From positions 310,001 to 374,000 of the forward strand of contig NZ_CP033367.1 in NCBI RefSeq assembly GCF_013170845.1: a DNA stretch of 64,000 bases. The letters are read 5' to 3'. Under the pieces are notes generated by a model. That model saw only the letters and a program-made list of their open reading frames with translations, was not told the DNA's origin and searched no databases. This DNA is from Mesorhizobium loti R88b (GTDB lineage Bacteria > Pseudomonadota > Alphaproteobacteria > Rhizobiales > Rhizobiaceae). A program made the translations under genes and the position numbers. Each line of letters starts with the position of its first letter. The stretch's first letter is position 1. Positions 25,311 to 34,641 of this stretch are shown piece by piece.

Positions 25311-26411
25311 CTATTCCGCTGCCAGTGAAGCTGCCTGTTCGGCATCCTCCAGCTCGCGAACGAGCGGGATGACATGCTTGCCGAAATATTCGACCTCTTC
25401 CTGGAAATGCAGGAAGCCGAGCAGGATGAGATCGGCGCCGGCGCGCTTGAGATCGACGATGCGCTCGGCGACCTGCCTTGGCGTGCCGATCAGGTTGGAG
25501 CGGAAGCCGTCATTATACTGGACCAGATCCTCGAAGGAGGATTTCGCCCAGTTGCCCTCCCCTTCGGGCGAAGCCTTGCCGGCATTCTTGACCTCGTGGC
25601 CAAAGGCGTTGACGGCCTCGGGGTTGGCCTTGCCGATGATCTCGGCAAGCACCGCCTTGGCTTCTTCCTCGGTCTCGCGGACGATGGCGAAGGCGTTGAC
25701 GCCAACCTTGACAGAATGGTGGTTGGCCTTGGCCTTGGACTTCAGGTCGTCGACCTGCTTGGCGATTTCGGCCGGCGTGTTGCCATTGGTGAAGTACCAG
25801 TCCGAAACGCGTGAAGCCATGTCGCGTGCCGCACGCGACGAACCGCCCTGGAAAACTTCAGGCACCTGCGGGGGCTTCGGCTTCAGCGAATATTCGTTGA
25901 AGCGGTAGAAATCGCCTCGGAAGGTGAAGCTGTCTTCTGTCCATATTCCGCGCAGCGCACGGATGAATTCCTCCGAACGGCGGTAGCGCTCGTCGTGGTC
26001 GAGCCAATGCTCGCCGATGGCGTGGAACTCGCCGCGGAACCAGCCGGAGACGAGGTTGATGGCGACACGGCCATTGGTCAGATAGCTGATGGTGGCGAGC
26101 TGCTTGGCCGCCAGTGCCGGATTCCACGGGCCGGGCAGGATCGCCGCGATGACCTTGAGCGTCGTCGTTGCCGCCAGCAAATCATGGCTGAACGCCACCG
26201 ATTCATGCTGTTCGTCGGCGCCGTAGCCGGCGGTGAAACGGATCTGGCTCAGCGCATAGTCGAAGCCGGCTTTTTCGGCGATCTGCGCCAGCTTGCGGTT
26301 GTACTCTGCCGAATGGTTGGTGCGCTGCTCGATGTTGGAAATCACCAGGCCGCCCGAAACATTCGGGACCCAGTAGGCGAACTTGACCGCGTCGGTCTCT
26401 GCATGTGCCAT
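25311..26411 (-). CDS. sfnG: Dimethylsulfone monooxygenase SfnG (LLM class)
   Basis: The 366-residue bacterial luciferase-like monooxygenase starts MAHAETDAVKFAYWVPNVSGGLVISNI, the SfnG start, and has ATTTLKVIAAILPGPWNPALAAKQLATI, GRVAINLVSGWFRGEF and FQGGSSRAARDMA. SfnG uses reduced FMN and oxygen to oxidise dimethylsulfone to methanesulfinate. Residues 1-21 of the longer frame (to 26474) are excluded by the family start. The region upstream (26412-26577) is AT-rich, with a TATATATA stretch near 26491 flanked by short CTACT/AGTAG arms (26484-26507), a possible promoter or operator. It is the first gene of a run continuing into the LIV-type transporter. Confidence 0.9.
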   Translation of the reverse strand: MAHAETDAVKFAYWVPNVSGGLVISNIEQRTNHSAEYNRKLAQIAEKAGFDYALSQIRFTAGYGADEQHESVAFSHDLLAATTTLKVIAAILPGPWNPALAAKQLATISYLTNGRVAINLVSGWFRGEFHAIGEHWLDHDERYRRSEEFIRALRGIWTEDSFTFRGDFYRFNEYSLKPKPPQVPEVFQGGSSRAARDMASRVSDWYFTNGNTPAEIAKQVDDLKSKAKANHHSVKVGVNAFAIVRETEEEAKAVLAEIIGKANPEAVNAFGHEVKNAGKASPEGEGNWAKSSFEDLVQYNDGFRSNLIGTPRQVAERIVDLKRAGADLILLGFLHFQEEVEYFGKHVIPLVRELEDAEQAASLAAE

Positions 26412-26577
26412 GAACTGTCTCCCATTCAGGCCGTGTCGTTGATCGGTCCGGTCGACGCCGGATTTCGCCAACATTTATTATGTCTACTGATTATATATAC
26501 AAAGTAGGATTTTCCGTTTTTGGCGCCCTCTTGGGTCGGAAATACCAATTTTGCCCGGCTAGGCCGGCTTCCGCCTG

Positions 26578-28038
26578 TCAGCGCGCGACTGCAACGTCCG
26601 CGGCATTGGCGCCAACGGCCTCGGCTGGCAGGAGCGTTTCGAGCAATCTTGCGATTTCGCCAGCAACTGCCTGGGCATGGCGGGCAACCTCGGGCAGGCC
26701 CATTAGTTCGCCAAAGGTTCCTCGTGCCAAGGGGCCGGCGACGAAGAGGCTGGCGGCCACCCCGCCATCCCGGCCGACGGCACGACTGTCGAGATTCGTC
26801 TCGATGCCCAGTCCGTATCGGTCGACCCTGATCAGCCCGGCCTCGGCCAGGGAGCGCAGCGCCGGATTGAGCTGAAGGACCTGCCCATGGGCCGGTCCTG
26901 TCGTGTTGATGATGGCATCGAAGCGGGCGGTCTCGATCCCCGTCTGGCCGCGCCGCTGAAAACTGACCGCGAGGCTGTCGCCCTCATCGTTCGACGCGAC
27001 AAGCCTGGCGGCGATGGTGTCGAATGTGCCGGCGCTCTGGCGGCGGTCGAGCACGGAGGCAACCTGCGGTGCGATCCGGAAGCGATGCACGTCCCAAAAC
27101 ACACGCAGCTGACGAACCAGCCTTGCCCGCTCCGGCGGAGCAAGAGCTGCCCACAGCAGCGGACCCTGCAGGCGCAACTGGTCGAAGACAGATTGCCAGT
27201 TGACGTTGGCCTCGCGCGCCACTGCCAGTGTCGCGCGAATGTTCCTCAGCAGGCCAAGCGCCGATGTGGCCGGCGCCGAGGCAAAGTCACCAAAGGGCTC
27301 ACCCCTGACATCAGGATGGCCGCGCGAGCGCAGCCCGCGGCGCGACAGCGCCAGGATGCGGCCGCGATGGCCACGGCGATCGAGCTCAACGACCATGTCG
27401 GCCGACGTCAGCCCGGAACCGGCGATCAGCACCGATGCGTCTGGCCCAATTCCGGCGAGCGCTGACGCGGCATAGGGGTCTGCGATAAAACCCGGCGCTT
27501 CCGTCAAGGACTGCAGCGCATCGGGAATCCCAGGCTGGGGATGGGTCGCCGCCAGGATGACGATGTCGGCGGCGACAGACCCGGCGGATGTCTGCACTTT
27601 CCAACCCGGGCCATCACTATCGCGGATCACGCTTGTGGCAGCGCCTTCCACGTGGCGAACCGCGCCTGAAGCAAGATAGGGAGCGAGGTGCTCGGCGACG
27701 TAGCGGCCGAAGACGCGCCGGCGCGGATAAATGTCGCCATTCTGCCAGAGGGCGTCCGTGTCGCTCTCGATTTCCCCACTGCCGGCCAACCAGCGCGCAA
27801 AATGCTGCGGGTCGTCGGGAGCCATGCTCATCCTGATAGCCGGGACATTGACCCGATGCGATGGCTCCTCGCTGGAATAGGCAAGGCCGCCGCCGATCGC
27901 CGGGCGCGGCTCGATCACCGAAATCGACAGGCGCTCCGGCCGATGCGCCCGCGCCAGATGCCAGGCCACGGCGGCACCGGAAAAGCCGCCGCCAATGATG
28001 GCGACGCGCAATCGGCGGGCCGGAGGCAGCGCGTTCAC
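26578..28038 (-). CDS. FAD/NAD(P)-binding protein of unknown function (NAD_binding_9 type)
   Basis: The 486-residue protein begins [30 protein letters not shown], then [32 protein letters not shown], the signature of the FAD-NAD(P)-binding family PF13454. Later come [16 protein letters not shown] and [34 protein letters not shown] segments, a second dinucleotide fold. It starts at a GTG (28038) overlapping the ssuD stop by four bases, so the two are translationally coupled. Proteins of this family are often annotated loosely as hydroxyacylglutathione hydrolase or lycopene cyclase-like; neither is supported here. The coupling to ssuD suggests a flavin-dependent step in organosulfur breakdown. 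Confidence 0.82.
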   Translation of the reverse strand: MNALPPARRLRVAIIGGGFSGAAVAWHLARAHRPERLSISVIEPRPAIGGGLAYSSEEPSHRVNVPAIRMSMAPDDPQHFARWLAGSGEIESDTDALWQNGDIYPRRRVFGRYVAEHLAPYLASGAVRHVEGAATSVIRDSDGPGWKVQTSAGSVAADIVILAATHPQPGIPDALQSLTEAPGFIADPYAASALAGIGPDASVLIAGSGLTSADMVVELDRRGHRGRILALSRRGLRSRGHPDVRGEPFGDFASAPATSALGLLRNIRATLAVAREANVNWQSVFDQLRLQGPLLWAALAPPERARLVRQLRVFWDVHRFRIAPQVASVLDRRQSAGTFDTIAARLVASNDEGDSLAVSFQRRGQTGIETARFDAIINTTGPAHGQVLQLNPALRSLAEAGLIRVDRYGLGIETNLDSRAVGRDGGVAASLFVAGPLARGTFGELMGLPEVARHAQAVAGEIARLLETLLPAEAVGANAADVAVAR

Positions 28039-29207
28039 GAGGCGCTGGCGAGCGACTTCGGCCGGTGGTCGCCGGCGATGGTCTCGCCGAACGGTCCGGT
28101 GTTGACTGACGTGCTGGCCACTTTGACCGGATGATCCGTCGGCAGCTTCGGCAGCACCAGTTCGCCGAAACGATAAGCTTCTTCCAGATGCGGGTAGCCG
28201 GACAGGATGAAGGTATCGATGCCAAGACGCCGGTATTCGTCGATCCTCTCCGCGACCGTGTCGGGATCGCCGACAAGCGCCGTGCCCGCACCGCCGCGCA
28301 CCAGGCCGACGCCGGCCCAAAGGTTGGGCGCGATCTCAAGCTTGTCGCGGCTGCCGCCATGCAGCGCGCTCATCCGCGCCTGGCCGACCGAATCCATGCG
28401 GGCGAAGACTTTCTGGGCCGAAGCGATCGTCGCGTCGTCGAGCCGGCTGATCAGGCTCTCCGCCGCGGCCCAGGCCTGTTCGGTCGTTTCGCGCGCGATG
28501 ACATGCAGGCGAATGCCGAAAGAGAGTTTTCGACCGGCCTTCTCGGCCAGTTCGCGCACGGCGTCGAGCTTGCGCTCGACATCGGCTGGCGGTTCGCCCC
28601 AGGTCAGGTATTTGTCGATCTCCTGCGCCGCGACCACGGAGCCGGTATCCGACGAGCCGCCGAAATAGAGTGGCGGATAGGGCGTCTGCACCGGCGGAAA
28701 CAGCAGGCGGCCGTCCTCGATGTGGAAATGCTTGCCCTGATGCTCGACCGCCTCGCCGCTCAGCACGCGCTTGTAGATCTGCAGGAATTCCTGCGTTACC
28801 TCGTAGCGCTCGGCGTGCGAGAGGAAGATGCCGTCGCCCTTGTTTTCCAGCGGATCGCCGCCGGTGACGACATTGATCAGCAGCCGGCCATTGGAGATGC
28901 GGTCGAGCGTCGCGGTCATGCGCGCGGCGAGTGTCGGCGACTGCAGGCCGGGCCGCACGGCGACGAGGAAACGCAACCGTTCGGTGAGCGGCGCCAGCGC
29001 CGAGGCGATCACCCAGGAATCCTCGCAGGCGCGGCCGGTCGGCAGCAGCACGCCGTAATAGCCCAGCGTGTCGGCGGCCTTGGCGACTTGCGTCAGATAG
29101 GGCAGGTCGACGGCCCTGCCGCCTTCGGTCGTGCCGAGATAGCGGCTGTCGCCATGCGTCGGCAGGAACCAGAGAACCTTGATGCGATCGGGAACGTCCT
29201 TGGTCAT
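28035..29207 (-). CDS. ssuD: Alkanesulfonate monooxygenase (SsuD-like LLM flavoprotein)
   Basis: This 390-residue LLM-class monooxygenase begins with [26 protein letters not shown], typical of SsuD, and continues with [39 protein letters not shown] and [20 protein letters not shown]. The C-terminus has [23 protein letters not shown]. SsuD releases sulfite from C1-C10 alkanesulfonates using FMNH2 from a partner reductase. It is the first gene of the minus-strand sulfur run, divergent from the GntR gene at 29519. A paired GMM ABC transporter (SsuABC) is absent; a LIV-type system lies downstream instead. Confidence 0.9.
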   Translation of the reverse strand: MTKDVPDRIKVLWFLPTHGDSRYLGTTEGGRAVDLPYLTQVAKAADTLGYYGVLLPTGRACEDSWVIASALAPLTERLRFLVAVRPGLQSPTLAARMTATLDRISNGRLLINVVTGGDPLENKGDGIFLSHAERYEVTQEFLQIYKRVLSGEAVEHQGKHFHIEDGRLLFPPVQTPYPPLYFGGSSDTGSVVAAQEIDKYLTWGEPPADVERKLDAVRELAEKAGRKLSFGIRLHVIARETTEQAWAAAESLISRLDDATIASAQKVFARMDSVGQARMSALHGGSRDKLEIAPNLWAGVGLVRGGAGTALVGDPDTVAERIDEYRRLGIDTFILSGYPHLEEAYRFGELVLPKLPTDHPVKVASTSVNTGPFGETIAGDHRPKSLASAS

Positions 29208-29518
29208 GACTGGCCTCCGGCAATGCGGCGGCGGCCTGTGCCTGACGAGGTTGAAAGCGGGCGCGGAAGGGCGGGCATGGCGGAGTCCTGTCCTGGAAAA
29301 CCAGATCGCCCGCGCACTTTGCTTATTCTATAAACTCTGTAGAGTTAGTTTATTCCAAATCCGCCACCAAAATTGGAAATTCTGTCCGCGGGATGGCCGC
29401 AGCGGCCCCACGAGGCAGCCAGATAAAGCGGGCTTTCACCTCGTTGAGCCGGCCTATCGAACACGCGGCATTCCAATATAATCTCGTCACTTCTGGTGAC
29501 CGAAGATGTGGATTTGCC
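29208..29518. promoter_or_regulatory. Divergent control region between ssuD and GntR gene, with AACTCT-gt-AGAGTT palindrome
   Basis: This 311-base region holds no gene. A perfect palindrome, AACTCT/AGAGTT with a two-base centre, lies at 29333-29346, embedded in an AT-rich stretch (about 29321-29358) that could contain promoters for either direction. Wider arms TAAACT (29331-29336) and AGTTTA (29347-29352) partly overlap it. GntR-family regulators bind short palindromes of this size, so it is a candidate operator for the adjacent GntR protein. Confidence 0.45.
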
Positions 29519-30193
29519 ATGGACCTGGACCCTTCGACGCTCAATCGGACGTTTCCGTTGCGCGATCAGATCTATCACCAGATCCGCAACCTGATCGTCG
29601 TCGGCCAGATGAAGCCGGGGGAAGTGATCAACGAGGTGGCCATCGCCGAAGCCCTCGGTGTCTCGCGCACACCGGTGCGCGAAGCGGTCAAGCGCATCAG
29701 TGACGAGGGCCTCGTTACGATCCTGGCGCAGACTGGCACCTATGTCGCACCGATCAGCCGGGCCGACCTGGAAGAAGCCTATGTCATCCGACGTGCCCTG
29801 GAGATGGAAAGCGCCAGGCGCGCGGCCGCCAAATTCACGCCGTCAGCCGGCGAACTTCTGGAGGCCAATATGGCGGCGCACCGGCTCGCCATATCGAGCG
29901 GCAGATATGCCACCGCGATCCAGCTCGACGATGTCTTCCACCGCACCATCGCCGAGATCTGCGGCCTGCCGAAAATCTGGCGCGCCGTCGACATCTCCAA
30001 GGCGCAAATGGATCGGGGCCGCTACCTCGTCATCCCGAGACCCGGCTATGGCGAACAGACGATCGAGCAGCACGAAGCCATTCTCGACGCGCTGAAACGT
30101 CACGACGCCGAGGGTGCCGCGCACGCTATGGAACACCATCTCGAAACGTCTTTGCGCAACACGCTCGAGGTCGCCGCTGATCTACTCGGCTGA
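29519..30193 (+). CDS. GntR-family transcriptional regulator (FCD type)
   Basis: The 224-residue regulator has an N-terminal winged helix (FPLRDQIYHQIRNLIVVGQMKPGEVINEVAIAEALGVSRTPVREAVKRISDEGLV) and a C-terminal FCD ligand domain (EAYVIRRALEMESARRAA, HRTIAEICGLPKIW, HEAILDALKRHDAEGAAHAMEHHL). The FCD metal/ligand-binding His residues appear present. The ATG at 29519 gives the normal family length; the frame opens further upstream. Position suggests control of the divergent ssuD-sfnG run, although the convergent arabinose gene cluster also ends 30 bases beyond its stop. The ligand is unknown. Confidence 0.88.
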   Translation: MDLDPSTLNRTFPLRDQIYHQIRNLIVVGQMKPGEVINEVAIAEALGVSRTPVREAVKRISDEGLVTILAQTGTYVAPISRADLEEAYVIRRALEMESARRAAAKFTPSAGELLEANMAAHRLAISSGRYATAIQLDDVFHRTIAEICGLPKIWRAVDISKAQMDRGRYLVIPRPGYGEQTIEQHEAILDALKRHDAEGAAHAMEHHLETSLRNTLEVAADLLG

Positions 30194-30222
30194 CAGAAGT
30201 GGGCGGGCGGGCGACCTTTTGG

Positions 30223-31137
30223 TCAGGCGTCGCCGTGCGGCAATCGTCCCAGGTGAGCAGCAAATCGCGCCACCATCGCAAGTCCAATCTCATTGGGTCG
30301 CATCGCCGGCGCCCGATCCTGTATGGCGATGCCGGCGCGGGCGCCGAACAGCCGCTTGCCGTAGCAGATCAGGTTCTCGATGCCTTGCATGACGAATACC
30401 GCTGCCGGCAGCATTTTTTCGTACAAGGCCTCGGCAGCCGCTTCGTCTCCAGCACGGAATGTCTCCCAGGCGCGCACGGCATGATCGATGCTATCCGGCG
30501 CCAGGATCATGCCGCGGCAGCCGATGCGGAAATTGTCGATCAGCTCCAGCCCGCCGCGCCCGTTGAACACGGGAATCCGGCCTTCGGTGCGCTCGATCAG
30601 GCCGGCAATGTCGGTGACCGGGCCTTCACCCTTGATCAACCTGATATTGGGGTGCTGCGTGACGAGGTCGCGGATTTCGTCGGAAGTCAGGCCACGGCCG
30701 AAAAAGGCCGGCGCATTCTGGATCGCCACCGGCAGGCCGGTCGCTTCGGCGACACGGCCGAAGAAGCGGATGTATTCCAGCGCGCCATACGATCCGGCCG
30801 GCGGCGGCTGCAGGATCACCCAGTCGGCGCCAACGCTTTCGGCGTGCCGCACCTGCGCGACCTGTTCGGCGACCGACGCACCGAAGATGGTGAAGGCGAG
30901 CGGCACCTTGCCGGCGGTGTCCTCAGCCGTCCAGTCCATGACCGTCCGCCGCTCGGCCTCGGTCAGCTTGGCGACTTCCGTGGCGAGACCGAGGGCCGCC
31001 ATGCCGTGCACGCCGGTCGCCAGGCATATCTCGACCTGTCTGCTCATTGCCGTGCGGTCGAGCTTTTCCTGGGCGTCGAACAGCGCGTAGAGGATGGCGT
31101 GGATGCCATGGAACTCATCGGGCCGGAACTTTGGCAT
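30223..31137 (-). CDS. DHDPS/NAL-family protein, probable 2-keto-3-deoxy-sugar-acid dehydratase or aldolase
   Basis: The 304-residue TIM-barrel protein belongs to the dihydrodipicolinate synthase family. The Schiff-base lysine is in RLIKGEGP, but the tyrosine of the usual YNxP motif is replaced (AIQNAPAFFG), which argues against true DHDPS. Start MPKFRPDEFHGIHAILYALF follows a GGGAG site and lies 11 bases after the IlvD-family gene. In oxidative L-arabinose pathways an enzyme of this superfamily (L-2-keto-3-deoxyarabonate dehydratase) acts right after arabinonate dehydratase, giving alpha-ketoglutarate semialdehyde. The operon context fits that step; an aldolase acting on keto-deoxy acids is the alternative. 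Confidence 0.8.
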   Translation of the reverse strand: MPKFRPDEFHGIHAILYALFDAQEKLDRTAMSRQVEICLATGVHGMAALGLATEVAKLTEAERRTVMDWTAEDTAGKVPLAFTIFGASVAEQVAQVRHAESVGADWVILQPPPAGSYGALEYIRFFGRVAEATGLPVAIQNAPAFFGRGLTSDEIRDLVTQHPNIRLIKGEGPVTDIAGLIERTEGRIPVFNGRGGLELIDNFRIGCRGMILAPDSIDHAVRAWETFRAGDEAAAEALYEKMLPAAVFVMQGIENLICYGKRLFGARAGIAIQDRAPAMRPNEIGLAMVARFAAHLGRLPHGDA

Positions 31138-31148
31138 CCAACTCCCTC

Positions 31149-32861
31149 TCAATGGCTTTCGCGCGGGATGGCGTGCCCACGGCTGCCGACGAGAAAGTCG
31201 AGATCCGCCCCACGATCCGCCTGCAGGACATGGTCGACATAGAGGCCCTGATAGCCGCCGCGCATTGCCGGCACGGGCGGCTGCCAGGATTGACGCCGCC
31301 GCGCCAGTTCCTGTTCCGTGACTTCCAGATGCAGCTTCCGCGCCTCGACATCGAGTTCAATGACGTCGCCGCTTTTGACCAGCGCCAGCGGGCCGCCAAC
31401 AGCAGCTTCGGGTGCCGCATGCAGCACGACGGTGCCGAAGGCGGTGCCGGACATGCGGGCGTCGGAGATGCGGATCATGTCGCGCATGCCCTGCTCCAGC
31501 AGCTTCTGCGGCAGCGCCATGTTGCCGACCTCGGCCATGCCGGGATAGCCCTTGGGGCCGCAATTCTTCAGCACCATGATCGAGGTCTCGTCGATGTCGA
31601 GGGCGGGATCGTCGACACGTGCCTTGTAGTCGTCGATGTCCTCGAAGACGACGGCGCGGCCGCGATGCTTCATCAAGGCCGGCGACGCGGCGGACGGTTT
31701 TATGATGGCGCCATCAGGCGCCAGATTGCCGCGCAACACCGCAATGCCACCGTGCGGTGTCAACGCCTTTTCGCGCGGGCGGATCACCTCGGGATTGTAG
31801 TTCTGGGCATCGGCGATGTTGTCGCGCAGGCTCTTGCCGGTCACCGTCAGCGCATCGAGATCAAGCATGTCGGCGATCTCTTTCATGACCGCCGGAATAC
31901 CGCCGGCGTAGCAGAAATCCTCCATCAGGAAGCGGCCCGACGGCATCAGGTCGAGGATGGTCGGTACGTCGCGGCCAAACTGATCCCAGTCGTCCAGCGT
32001 CAGCTCGGTGCCGACGCGACCGGCGATTGCCAGCAGATGCACGACCGCATTGGTCGAGCCGCCAACCGCGCCATTGACGCGGATGGCGTTGGCGAAAGCC
32101 TGCCTGGTGAGGATGGCCGATGGGCGCAAATCCTCATTGACCATCTCGACGATGCGCCGCCCGGTCATGCGGGCGATGCGGCTGCGGCGCGCATCGACAG
32201 CGGGATAGGCGGCGTTGCCCGGCAGCGCAAGGCCTAGCGCCTCGACCATCGACGCCATGGTCGAGGCCGTGCCCATGGTCATGCAATGGCCGGGCGAACG
32301 CGACATGGCGCTCTCGGCATTGGCGAAATCCTGTTCGCTCATCACGCCGGCGCGGACATCCTCCGAGAATTTCCACACATCGGTGCCAGAGCCGATCGCG
32401 CGGCCCTGGAAACGGCCGTTGAGCATCGGACCGCCGGAGATGACGATCGCCGGCAGGTCGCAGGAGGCCGCGCCCATGACCAGCGACGGCGTGGTCTTGT
32501 CGCAGCCGGCCATCAGCACGACACCGTCCATAGGGTTGCCGCGGATCGCCTCCTCGACATCCATGGAGGCGAGGTTGCGAAACAGCATCGCCGTCGGCCG
32601 CAGATTGGACTCGCCGCAGGAGAACACCGGGAATTCCAGCGGCAGGCCGCCGGCTTCGAGCACACCGGCCTTGATGTGCTCGATCAGGCCGCGAAAATGC
32701 ACATGGCAGGGCGTGAATTCGGAGAAAGTATTGCAGATTCCGATCACCGGACGGCCATCGAAAGCGTCGTCGGGCAGGCCGTTGTTCTTCATCCAGCTGC
32801 GGTGAATGAAGGCGTCCTTGCCCTGCCCACCGAACCAGTGCTGCGATCGTCTCTTGGTCAT
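31149..32861 (-). CDS. IlvD/Edd-family sugar-acid dehydratase, L-arabinonate dehydratase-like
   Basis: The 570-residue protein starts MTKRRSQHWFGGQGKDAFIHRSW, typical of pentonate dehydratases of the IlvD/Edd family (for example the L-arabinonate dehydratase of Rhizobium leguminosarum). Three cysteines expected to hold the [2Fe-2S] cluster are at residues 52 (FTPCH), 120 (MAGCDKTTP) and 193 (GHCMTMGTAST). It converts an aldonic acid to a 2-keto-3-deoxy acid. It is flanked by the SDR gene (14 bases) and the DHDPS-family gene (11 bases). The reading frame continues upstream to 33335 by chance through the SDR gene. Arabinonate rather than xylonate or galactonate is inferred from the AraF-like transporter. 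Confidence 0.87.
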   Translation of the reverse strand: MTKRRSQHWFGGQGKDAFIHRSWMKNNGLPDDAFDGRPVIGICNTFSEFTPCHVHFRGLIEHIKAGVLEAGGLPLEFPVFSCGESNLRPTAMLFRNLASMDVEEAIRGNPMDGVVLMAGCDKTTPSLVMGAASCDLPAIVISGGPMLNGRFQGRAIGSGTDVWKFSEDVRAGVMSEQDFANAESAMSRSPGHCMTMGTASTMASMVEALGLALPGNAAYPAVDARRSRIARMTGRRIVEMVNEDLRPSAILTRQAFANAIRVNGAVGGSTNAVVHLLAIAGRVGTELTLDDWDQFGRDVPTILDLMPSGRFLMEDFCYAGGIPAVMKEIADMLDLDALTVTGKSLRDNIADAQNYNPEVIRPREKALTPHGGIAVLRGNLAPDGAIIKPSAASPALMKHRGRAVVFEDIDDYKARVDDPALDIDETSIMVLKNCGPKGYPGMAEVGNMALPQKLLEQGMRDMIRISDARMSGTAFGTVVLHAAPEAAVGGPLALVKSGDVIELDVEARKLHLEVTEQELARRRQSWQPPVPAMRGGYQGLYVDHVLQADRGADLDFLVGSRGHAIPRESH

Positions 32862-32875
32862 GGTTTTCTCAGCGT

Positions 32876-33655
32876 TCAGGCGGGATGTTGAAGCTGGCTC
32901 AGCCCACCATCGACGACGAGACAGGCCGCGTTCATGAACGGGCTCTCGTCGGAAATCATGAACACAGCGGCCATGGCGATCTCGCCCGTTGAGGCGATGC
33001 GGCCGCCGGGGTGCAGCGCCAACGTCTTGGCACGCGCCGCCGCTGGATCGGGAAAACTGTTCCAGTAGTCGATCGCCTTCTGCGTCTCGACATAGCCAGG
33101 CGCCAGCGCATTCACGCGCACGCCTTGCCCCGCATATTCGAGCGCCAGCGATTTGGTCAGTCCAAGCAGCGCGTGCTTGGCGACGGGATAGGGGAAGGTA
33201 TGCGGAATGATGGTGAAGCTGTGCGTCGAGGCGATGTTGAGGATGGCGCCGCCGCCGCTCGCGATCATGCCGGGCAGCACCGCCTTGCAGCAATTCCAGG
33301 CGCCCTTGACGTTGACGTCGAAATTGCGGTTCCACTCTTCCTCCGTCGCCTCGAGCGGCGTCGAGAACACATTCATCCCGGCATTGTTGATCAGCGCGTT
33401 GATCGGACCGATTTCAGCAGCAGCCCGCTGAACGGCAGCGGTAATCGCCGCGCCATCGCTGATGTCGGCTGTCGCATGCCCGATAGACCCACGCCGTGCG
33501 GCGAGGCCGGCAACGGTCTTGTCCAGAAGCGCGCCGTCCCGGTCGACCAGGAACAGTTTTGCGCCTTCGGCAAGACAGGCCTCGGCGATGGCCAGCCCGA
33601 TGCCTTGCGCGGCACCGGTCAGGAAGATGCGTTTGCCGGACAGGCGTTCAGCCAT
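32876..33655 (-). CDS. Short-chain dehydrogenase, probable L-arabinose/D-galactose 1-dehydrogenase
   Basis: The 259-residue classical SDR has the cofactor motif TGAAQGIG (13-20), NNAG (90-93), and the catalytic set Ser143/Ser146, Tyr156 and Lys160 (YPVAK). The Asp in LFLVDRD after beta-strand 2 favours NAD over NADP. ATG 33655 with GGAG eight bases upstream is preferred to the GTG at 33664. It sits between the araH-like permease and the sugar-acid dehydratase genes, so oxidation of the imported sugar to its lactone is the natural role. No lactonase gene is seen; lactones can open spontaneously. Substrate assignment is inference. Confidence 0.82.
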   Translation of the reverse strand: MAERLSGKRIFLTGAAQGIGLAIAEACLAEGAKLFLVDRDGALLDKTVAGLAARRGSIGHATADISDGAAITAAVQRAAAEIGPINALINNAGMNVFSTPLEATEEEWNRNFDVNVKGAWNCCKAVLPGMIASGGGAILNIASTHSFTIIPHTFPYPVAKHALLGLTKSLALEYAGQGVRVNALAPGYVETQKAIDYWNSFPDPAAARAKTLALHPGGRIASTGEIAMAAVFMISDESPFMNAACLVVDGGLSQLQHPA

Positions 33656-33679
33656 ATCAGTCACTCCAGTCGAAGACGG

Positions 33680-34630
33680 TCAGCGTCGACCCAAAGCCGA
33701 GGAACGCAGATTGTCGAGCAACACCGCCAGGAGCAAAATAACGCCGCGCACGATGTACTGGTAGAAGGCCGGGATGTTGAGCAGGTTCATGGCGTTTTCG
33801 GCGATGCCCATGATCAGCACGCCGACGATGACGCCCGACATGGTGGCGCGGCCGCCGGCGAGCGAGACGCCGCCGAGCACGCAGGCCGAGATGACCGAGA
33901 GCTCGAGCCCGACCGCCGCGTTTGGCTGACCGGACGTGATGCGCGAGGCCAGCAGGATGCCGGCGATGCCGCAGACGACGCCCTGCAGAGCGAAGATCCA
34001 GATGCGTGTCCGGTCGACATTGACGCCGGCCAGCCGCGAGGCCTCCGGATTGCCGCCGATGGCCAGCGTGTTCTTGCCGAAGACGGTGCGGTTCAAGACG
34101 AAGCCGAAGACGCAGAACAGCACGGCCAAAACCCAAACCGGCGTTGGGATGCCGAGCAGCTTCGACAGGGCCAACTGGTAGAAATCCGGGCTGTTGATGC
34201 CGACGGCGCGGCCGTCGGAGGCGATCAGCGCCAGGCCGCGCACGATCTGCATGGTGGCCAGCGTCGTGATCAGCGCGTTGATGCGGAATTTGGCGATGAC
34301 GACGCCGTTGATGAAGCCGACAAAGGCGCCACAGGCGATAGCCGCCAGAAGGCCGAGCAGGATCGAGCCGGTGTAGTTCGACGCCATCACCGCGACCATG
34401 CCGGCGAAAGCGACGATCGAGCCGACCGACAGGTCGAAGTCGCGCGCGGCAAGGCAGAACATCATGGTGCAGGCGACGATGCCGACGGTGACCACCGACT
34501 GCAAAAGGCCGAGCATGTTGCGATCGGTGAGGAAGTTGGGCACCAGAGCCGACACCAGCGCGAAGGCGACGATGAAGATGACGACGAGGCCCTGTTCGCC
34601 GAGCAGGATTTTCTTCAACTGATCGGTCAT
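33680..34630 (-). CDS. araH: Sugar ABC transporter permease (AraH/RbsC type)
   Basis: The 316-residue permease has about eight to ten membrane segments and the RbsC/AraH-family features FLTDRNMLGLLQSVVTVGIVACTMMFCLAARDFDLSVGSIVAFAGMV, GFINGVVIAKFRINALITTLATMQIVRGLA, and GGNPEASRLAGVNVDRTRI, the coupling loop. It is encoded 11 bases after the ATPase gene and 24 bases before the SDR gene. The AraH name is given because the binding protein of the operon is AraF-like; the permease itself would not distinguish arabinose from ribose. Confidence 0.88.
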   Translation of the reverse strand: MTDQLKKILLGEQGLVVIFIVAFALVSALVPNFLTDRNMLGLLQSVVTVGIVACTMMFCLAARDFDLSVGSIVAFAGMVAVMASNYTGSILLGLLAAIACGAFVGFINGVVIAKFRINALITTLATMQIVRGLALIASDGRAVGINSPDFYQLALSKLLGIPTPVWVLAVLFCVFGFVLNRTVFGKNTLAIGGNPEASRLAGVNVDRTRIWIFALQGVVCGIAGILLASRITSGQPNAAVGLELSVISACVLGGVSLAGGRATMSGVIVGVLIMGIAENAMNLLNIPAFYQYIVRGVILLLAVLLDNLRSSALGRR

Positions 34631-34641
34631 GGCAAATATCC

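Noticed and set aside
26484..26507. CTACT/AGTAG arms around a TATATATA stretch upstream of sfnG as an operator
   Set aside because: Five-base arms are too short to separate from chance in an AT-rich promoter; noted only as a possible promoter.
30223..31137. Dihydrodipicolinate synthase for lysine synthesis
   Set aside because: The catalytic YNxP tyrosine is absent and the gene is embedded in a sugar-acid operon.
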